Origin: Taenia hydatigena
Taxonomy: Eukaryota > Platyhelminthes > Cestoda > Cyclophyllidea > Taeniidae
Direction: 5' to 3'
Assembly (NCBI GenBank): GCA_036345935.2
Contig: JADWOT020000003.1
Coordinates: forward strand, 23,454,509 to 23,518,508
DNA: 64,000 nucleotides
The position numbers and the translations under genes were made by a program. Positions 58,152 through 64,000 of this stretch are shown here, piece after piece. The notes beneath the pieces were generated by a model. It saw only the letters and a program-made list of their open reading frames with translations, did not search any database and was not told the DNA's origin. Position 1 is the first letter of the stretch; each line of letters starts with the position of its first letter.

Positions 58152-59836
58152 GCGCTTTTGATGACTGCGATTTGAAGGCTATGACAAATTTGCGTACGGA
58201 GGGCCGCATCATTGATGCGGAACTGCGAGCCTTCATGTTGCTAATGAAGCACCTTTTTAACTCGTTTTATGAGAAAAGGACGAGAATACACGAGGAGACT
58301 TTTGGAATGTGGAGATGTTTATTAAGCGTTTTTTTGGAAGTACGTTTGTGTGCAGACGCGTGGACTGAAGGGTTTGCATGGTTGAATGCATGGCTCGGCG
58401 AATATTGGGTCACAGAGGGGTCTCCCCGCCTTTTATGAGCGCAACACATGTATCCAACGCCGCTAATGCCTGTCGTCAACTTCGGGTAGAGGCGAGAAGA
58501 TGTTTGCTTCTAACATCAGTGAGGCACCTTGTCGACGCCAATGTGAGGCAGAAGGACGCTCAGCGACGGATGCATTTCACATACCAATCGGCATTCTTGG
58601 GGACACTTACCGAAAGTCATTTAAGGAGCTGATGCTCTGCATTCAGTCTTTTTTTGCCGCGTCGTTTTTGTTACAGTGTCACATGCCTGTTTGATTCACA
58701 GGACTTCAGTGGTTCAGTGGGCTGTCGCATTGGTTGTCTGTTGCTGTTGTGCAAAGTACGATTTTGAGGTGGTCGCTGGACGTAGGTTTTACCAACAAGC
58801 GATGCTTTTCAATGGCAGCTTTTCAGATGGTGCAAGAAGCAGATGAATGGCAGTTCGACAGCCTTCGACACTTATCACCACCTGTGCACTCATGCCGTGT
58901 GATGCCCATGCACTCACCTCCCGTCTTGATTCCTCCATTCCAAATGACGTGGGCGACTACGACTTGCAGCGGCATTCACAGCATGTATTGCTGCTTTGCT
59001 TGACACATTGGTTTATCATGGACGCGTCAGTGTTAATAGGCATATGCCTTCACCATTGACAAGAATGCAAGGTGTGCCTCGGCACTATGCACCCACCGAT
59101 CATTTGGATACTTCATTGCTTAGAAGAAGTGATTACAAACACATCCTAAGTGGTGCGATCTGCTGCTTCAACTGCTCTAGAGGCCTCATCACAAGGCTGG
59201 TGAGGGAATAGTACACTCATATCTCTGGAATCGGACGTCAGTTCAACTGGTTTACTGCAACGGGCGGGCACGATGCGCACGACACTATGCTGAAACATAA
59301 CAGAAGCGGTGCGGAGCACTTTGGGAATTATAACTGAAGACCAGCAAGTATTTTATTGCCTTGATCTTGCAAGCCCTCTGCAGTTGATTTTAACGAGCTG
59401 AGCGTCAAATTTATGCACTTTGGCCGTAATTCATTTTTGTGATAATGAAAAAGGCAAGAAGACATCACAAGAAGATTCCAAAGTGTATGCCTCAAATGTT
59501 TCGTAGGTCAAATCGGAGTGCTTAGCACTCCTTATTAAGTCTCCACCAAGGCCTGAACAGTGAATGGTCAAGAAGGAGGAGGTGCAGCGCCTCTTTTCAT
59601 GTGAGCCATTTTACCAGACCTGTCTTGACACGATTGCTGTCGCACATGTCATTTGAGGTCAATAAGGAAGGTGTCTTTTGAGTGGGTCGACGACGGATGC
59701 TTCGACGGGTCTACCGCGGTCGAGGGAATGCATGGGGTCAAATGTTTTTCTTCTGTCACCAGAGGCGGGTTACATATTTGTCCCTCTACACCCTAATTAA
59801 TCGTCGAGCACTTGGAGACAGCTCTCCATTTCGCAT
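58152..59836 (+). other. sequence downstream of the right kinase gene
   Basis: The mirror of 39609-41293, with short frames only. It presumably contains the 3' untranslated region. Confidence 0.5.
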
Positions 59837-61936
59837 AAATTAAGACTTCTGAAGTTTGTATCTTTTCACTTTTGGTGCATTTACAAACGCTGCATGTCTG
59901 TCTCTTCTCTTTTGTTAGCCGCCTTAGTGTATTTATCATCCACGACAAATGGATCTGCTCTGTGTTGCTAATACGCGCAAACTAGTGGCGGAAATATATC
60001 TATTCGTAGTTTAGGTTTGGGCTTGCTCGCTGCCGAAAGGAGTGAAACGGTTTGAGTCTTTCATGATTTAGGAATATTGAAGGGCACTTCGACAACCATT
60101 CTGCTTACTGGGGTGTAATTTTTGGAATCTTATTTTATGAAATTTAAATTTAATGCAGAGCTTATCTTTGCGGAGTAGAAGCGTTAGTTTTTAGTTCTTT
60201 ATTAAAATATGTTTTTTGCTTGATTCTGCAGTTTTTGAGCCTTTTCAGTGATTTTATTCTGTCTACTGATTCGGCCTAATTGTAGGCTGCATTTCTAGAG
60301 GAAAACATACTGAAAACTTTTAGGCTATGGAAACTTTTTTTATTTTTGGTGGTTAAATTTGCTTAGACATACAAAAATACAGTGAGATATTTGTTACACA
60401 GGCTTATAAAGGTGAAACGTTGTTAAGTTTTGTGTAATTTAAATTTTTTCATGACCATGTAAGTCAGATTTTGATATTATCCTTTGTTAACAATGAGTTT
60501 GAAGTTTTGATTTTTTTGCAAATTTGGCAGAATTATAGCCGCTCACCCTACGGTCGTGCATGAACGCTTTCACTACAACTGACATAATTTTTGTAAAAAG
60601 CCAATCTCATGCTTGGCGGTAGTCTATGCAGCCCTTGAAGAAGAATGCAAAGCCGTGTATGACTGAACCTAGAGTAATCCACCCTTTGGAATTAAATCAA
60701 ACAAGCGCCTTTATACTGGACAACCTTAACCCATATAATGAGGTGGCATTCATGGTTGGACAAATGCATTTGGCCTAATCTTTCAAGATTAGTTAGACGA
60801 ACTTGGTCACTCTCCAGAGTTTGAGGCACCCTCGTCGTAACTACTTTGACCCAGTTACTGCACATTTTTTCTGGGCTTATGACAAAGATGCCTAGAAATA
60901 TCCAGCCTTCTCAAAGAGGTGTGGGAAAAGGGAAGGTGATGAAAGAGGGGAATTATCCACAGCTACTAATGATTGCTAATTTTAATTTAGATTAAGCAAC
61001 GGACACAAAGGTTGAGAACTAAATAAACACAACTGTTAACCTTGCGAAATAGCAAAAACCTCATCATTGCGAACAGAATTAACCAAGTGTTTTCTTATTT
61101 TGAAGCTAAAGGGCAGACTTTTATCTATAGACTACAATATCAACTATGAGTACTCACGAAAACTGCATAAAATATTCTCTCCTGGGTAACTCTTAACAGC
61201 ACACTTCTGCCCCACCAGGATTCACTTAAACTAATTTCAGCTTGTCCTTTAACAAAATCAATGTGCTGACTTTGGGAAATGCAATTTCTACACATTTCGC
61301 TCGCTTTTCTTAAAGTTTAAATGAATTCTTTAATTTAAGCCATTTAAATTTATTCTTAAAGTAGGACTAAGAACACTTTTGGAGCTGATAGCACGTTTAC
61401 TTATTAAAACTAAATGAATGCAGAGAAGTTGCAATTAAGCCAAATGTCAACTACTCCGAAAATCCGGGTTTTATGAGGCAATGTGCTTCTTTTTTATAAA
61501 AACAGGTGGACTTGCGCTAGAGTCAAACCAAATATTTTGTTTCTATTTACTTTCATCGAATAATTGGCAAAAATGCCGATGCTTAAGGAAATATTTTAGG
61601 ATGTCATAAGCTTTTAACACTGTTTTTGCGTACTTGCATAAACTTACTTGTAATTGTGCAAATCGACTTAAAAAGACATGACGCCCGGTCAGAATTTTCA
61701 CATTCTACATACGGTGGAGGTTGAATCTACTGACGACCCCAAAGCAACCCTTATTGAAGGCTTAATTGTGGGGCGCCTACGTGGTCCACTTAGGAAAATC
61801 GCCAGTTAAGCAAGCAATCAAGGTGTTACGTGGCTTCATTCCTCAGTCGAGCAAATTCAAAGGTACTCCAATGACAAACCTCTCCGGTCAGCTATCGCAG
61901 TGCGGTTGGTGCTGTTAGGAAAACCCAAAAAGCTAA
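59837..61936. other. gene-free AT-rich stretch
   Basis: About 2.1 kb outside the right palindrome arm. I see no gene, clear repeat or long frame in it. Confidence 0.55.
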
Positions 61937-62190
61937 CTGTAATACTTTGCTTGTCTGAACTACTGGCTTTAATCAGGGTCACAGGAGTGGCCATATTGCC
62001 CTTGTAGCGTTCCGAGGCTTCCTCGAAGGCAAAAGAAGGCAGAATGCTAGAGTAGAATATATATATTCAACGGACAGAGGAAAATAAGCTGTCGGCATGG
62101 CCCGGATACCAGCCTACGCAGCTAGGGCATTACAGTCACCTCTCTGACCTTGACCGTAACTGGTAGTTCAAACAAACAAAGTACTGCATT
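61937..62190. repeat. head-to-head copies of the 170-bp repeat
   Basis: A plus-strand head fragment (61937-62003) is followed directly by a nearly full minus-strand copy (62004-62190). Their ends are complementary over about 65 nt and could fold back with a loop of roughly 120 nt. Confidence 0.75.
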
Positions 62191-62709
62191 GCTCCTCTCC
62201 TCTTTCGGTCGTCGTCCCCGACGCGCCCCTTCGTACACCTCCCACGTCAGCCATCACAACGTAGTCAGTGCTGCAAGAAGCACCCACGAGCTAACCATGC
62301 CAGTCACCGACATTCGACGCGATTGAGGCGATGCTTGACACCAACGTCAGAGATCCCCTTGGCAGTGCATTGGACTTCAAGTTTCGTTCGGCTTGGGAAC
62401 AAAGCTCAGAATAAGTGGTTCTGCCGATCGTCAGTATGTCCGTAGGGAGGCGTTAGCACTCCAATCTCCTTAAGCTAGTATATTAGGGGTAATCCTCGGA
62501 ACAAAACTTTTTAGGTGGTCCATGGCTAGTGTCGATTCAGTTGTTGATAGCTTCCTTGTAGAACACGGAGATGGGGTAGATGCCGGAGGTGGACGTCGTT
62601 GGCCCATCCGTAGCACATGCACTTCTTTCGCACCGCTGCAACATGCCACAGGCGGTAGAGATCGGGATAAAAAAACCCTATAGAGTCGGGTTCGCTTTCC
62701 ACTGCCACC
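62191..62709. other. repeat-associated sequence, first unit
   Basis: No gene is supported. The part from about 62470 is a direct, diverged repeat of about 63395-63630. Shared blocks are CAAAACTTTTT or CAAACTTTTT, CCATGG, GCCGGAGG and ATGCACTTCTT. The 99-codon minus-strand frame at 62470-62769 runs through it but is not recognisable. Confidence 0.5.
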
Positions 62710-63030
62710 AATGTAGCATCCCGATGCTCCCTTGAAGGCAAAAGAAGTCAGAATGCTAGAGTAGAACATATGTGTTTAAAGGATATAGGAAAATAAGCTG
62801 CTGACACGGTCCGAAGACCAGCCTACGCAGCTAGGTCAATACGGTCACCTCTGTGACCTTGACCGAAACCGGTAGTCCCAACGAACAAAGTACTACAGCC
62901 CTAGCTGCGTAGGCTGGACTGCGAGCCATGCCAGCAGCTCATTTCCCTTCTGCCTGTTGAATGTATATATTCTACCCTAGTATCTTGCCTTCTTTTGCCC
63001 TCAAGGGAGCCTCGGGACGCTACACTAACA
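62710..63030. repeat. palindromic pair of 170-bp repeats
   Basis: A full minus-strand copy (about 62710-62897) is joined to a plus-strand copy lacking its head (62898-63030). The shared end reads GCCTCGGGACGCTACA on the plus copy. The two could form a long hairpin. Confidence 0.75.
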
Positions 63031-63099
63031 ATGCTAGTTATCAGATTTTTATACAACTAAGGAGACGGATGACCGCATTGCAAAGGTTGCCGCCTAATA

Positions 63100-63308
63100 C
63101 TCTTACCAGATCTAGCGTTTTGTCCTGCATAGAAACTGGATTTAGCAGGGACGTGGAAATACGATATCCATCACAAGTATTAATGGCTAGTTATAGGAAC
63201 ATTGGCTTATTGGCAGAGTCATTTGATGAACGGCGATGTTTTAAATTGTTTCGTGGAGACATGGTTTTGTGTCTGTCTTTCCTTGTCACTACCCAGTCTA
63301 ACCTATAA
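63100..63308 (+). pseudogene. possible SH3-like fragment of another kinase copy
   Basis: Within an open frame ending at 63308, residues reading LLAESFDERRCFKLF and then RGDMVLCL resemble the SH3 start of the intact kinases (MLCAFDFNGTSSDEMSFKRG, then DIILV). No second half of SH3, no SH2 and no donor could be recognised before the repeats that follow. It may be a fragment of a further degraded paralogue, or a chance match. Confidence 0.3.
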
Positions 63309-63394
63309 GAGAGCTATTCAGCCATTAGGGTAGTTGGGGTATTGCGGGTCCACACACTTGGTATCTTTAGATAAGTACAGTATAAAATCTCGTA

Positions 63395-63690
63395 ACAAAC
63401 TTTTTCAGGTGATTAAAAACCATGGATGGTACTGCTTCAGACTACAGACCACGGAACAGGGGTAATTGCCGGAGGCAGACGTCATTTTTAGCCTTCTGAG
63501 AGAAGCCGTCATCGGTCCCTCCACTGAGAACATATGCACTTCTTCCGTCACGCTAAGGCTTAACACTCAGCAGCAGAAATCGAGACAGATGTCCTTAACG
63601 GCCGGTTACGCTTTCTGCTGTCACTAATGCGGCGACTCTAGGCTTTCGTGAGTCTTAGAGAAGCCATAATGCTCTAAAAGAATATACCGA
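63395..63690. repeat. diverged direct copy of 62470-62770
   Basis: The same order of blocks as at 62.5 kb, about 925 bp downstream, including an eroded minus-strand tail of the 170-bp repeat at about 63630-63690 (AGAAGCCATAATGCTCTAAA). Confidence 0.6.
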
Positions 63691-64000
63691 TTTCTTCCTC
63701 TACAAGGGCATGTTCATTTTGCCTAAACTAACGGAGACTAGTGCAAGTTTAAGGAAATCTGATTACTGATTCCTTCTCTGCCTTGAAGAATCCTGACGTC
63801 CCCTCCACAACGATATTTGAATTTAATGAACGCTTCTCATCCAAACGGTACATTTGACTAAGCATATCTCGTCCCTTTAGCCCCATCTTTGGTGCTTTTC
63901 CTTTTAACTGATTGTGATTATGCGATCAAATGGTTTTCTATCTTGACTTAGTGTCCACACTTCATCTCTATTCGATTGGCGGTGTATCTTTGTGGTGTTG
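63691..64000. other. window end, nothing recognised
   Basis: No gene, repeat or kinase-like exon was recognised in the last 310 bp. Confidence 0.5.

Overview
The window reads as eukaryotic nuclear DNA, most likely from a flatworm and probably a tapeworm. It is AT-rich and gene-poor. The recognisable genes are split by canonical GT-AG introns, several of them extremely short (33, 35 and 41 nt), an intron size typical of cestodes. The gene families are animal ones: USP14, a CABIT-domain protein and an SH3-SH2-tyrosine kinase. There is no sign of operons, phage or CRISPR. The species cannot be named from the sequence alone.

Layout. Positions 1-27,100 hold no gene I can support. They contain repeats: a fold-back pair at 2702-2893 / 4657-4846, and a perfect or near-perfect 1079-bp inverted pair at 13432-14510 / 24077-25155, with an older third copy of that family near 22.3-22.9 kb. 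Positions 27,130-30,621 (minus strand) carry a complete nine-exon USP14 gene encoding a proteasome-associated deubiquitinase of 518 residues. Positions 36,488-38,920 (plus strand) carry one long coding exon for a CABIT-domain adaptor-like protein of about 800 residues. Positions 39,609-59,836 form a large palindrome: two arms of 6376 bp around a 7.48-kb spacer, each arm holding a complete six-exon SH3-SH2-kinase gene of Src type (464 residues from the first in-frame ATG), transcribed away from the spacer. The spacer holds a third, degraded member of the same kinase family on the plus strand. Its exon lengths and phases still match the intact genes, but it has an in-frame stop, a lost splice donor and a changed catalytic aspartate. 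Positions 61.9-63.7 kb are packed with short interspersed repeats in head-to-head orientation and contain a possible further SH3-like fragment.

Interpretation. The most notable object is the kinase palindrome. The intact arms are almost identical (one amino-acid difference seen), yet the outer arm tips differ at about one base in ten, and a short inverted segment next to the left arm differs at about 5 percent. That pattern suggests an old inverted duplication of a kinase-plus-pseudokinase pair, later loss of about 3.2 kb from the left side, and homogenisation of the arms by gene conversion. The intact kinases are themselves unusual. The catalytic HRD motif reads HND, the first glycine of the glycine loop is serine, the SH3 domain has a Ser/Asn/Asp-rich insertion, and the C-terminal regulatory tyrosine tail of Src is missing. 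A CABIT protein, a family known to act in tyrosine-kinase signalling, lies next to the palindrome, but a functional link is only an inference.
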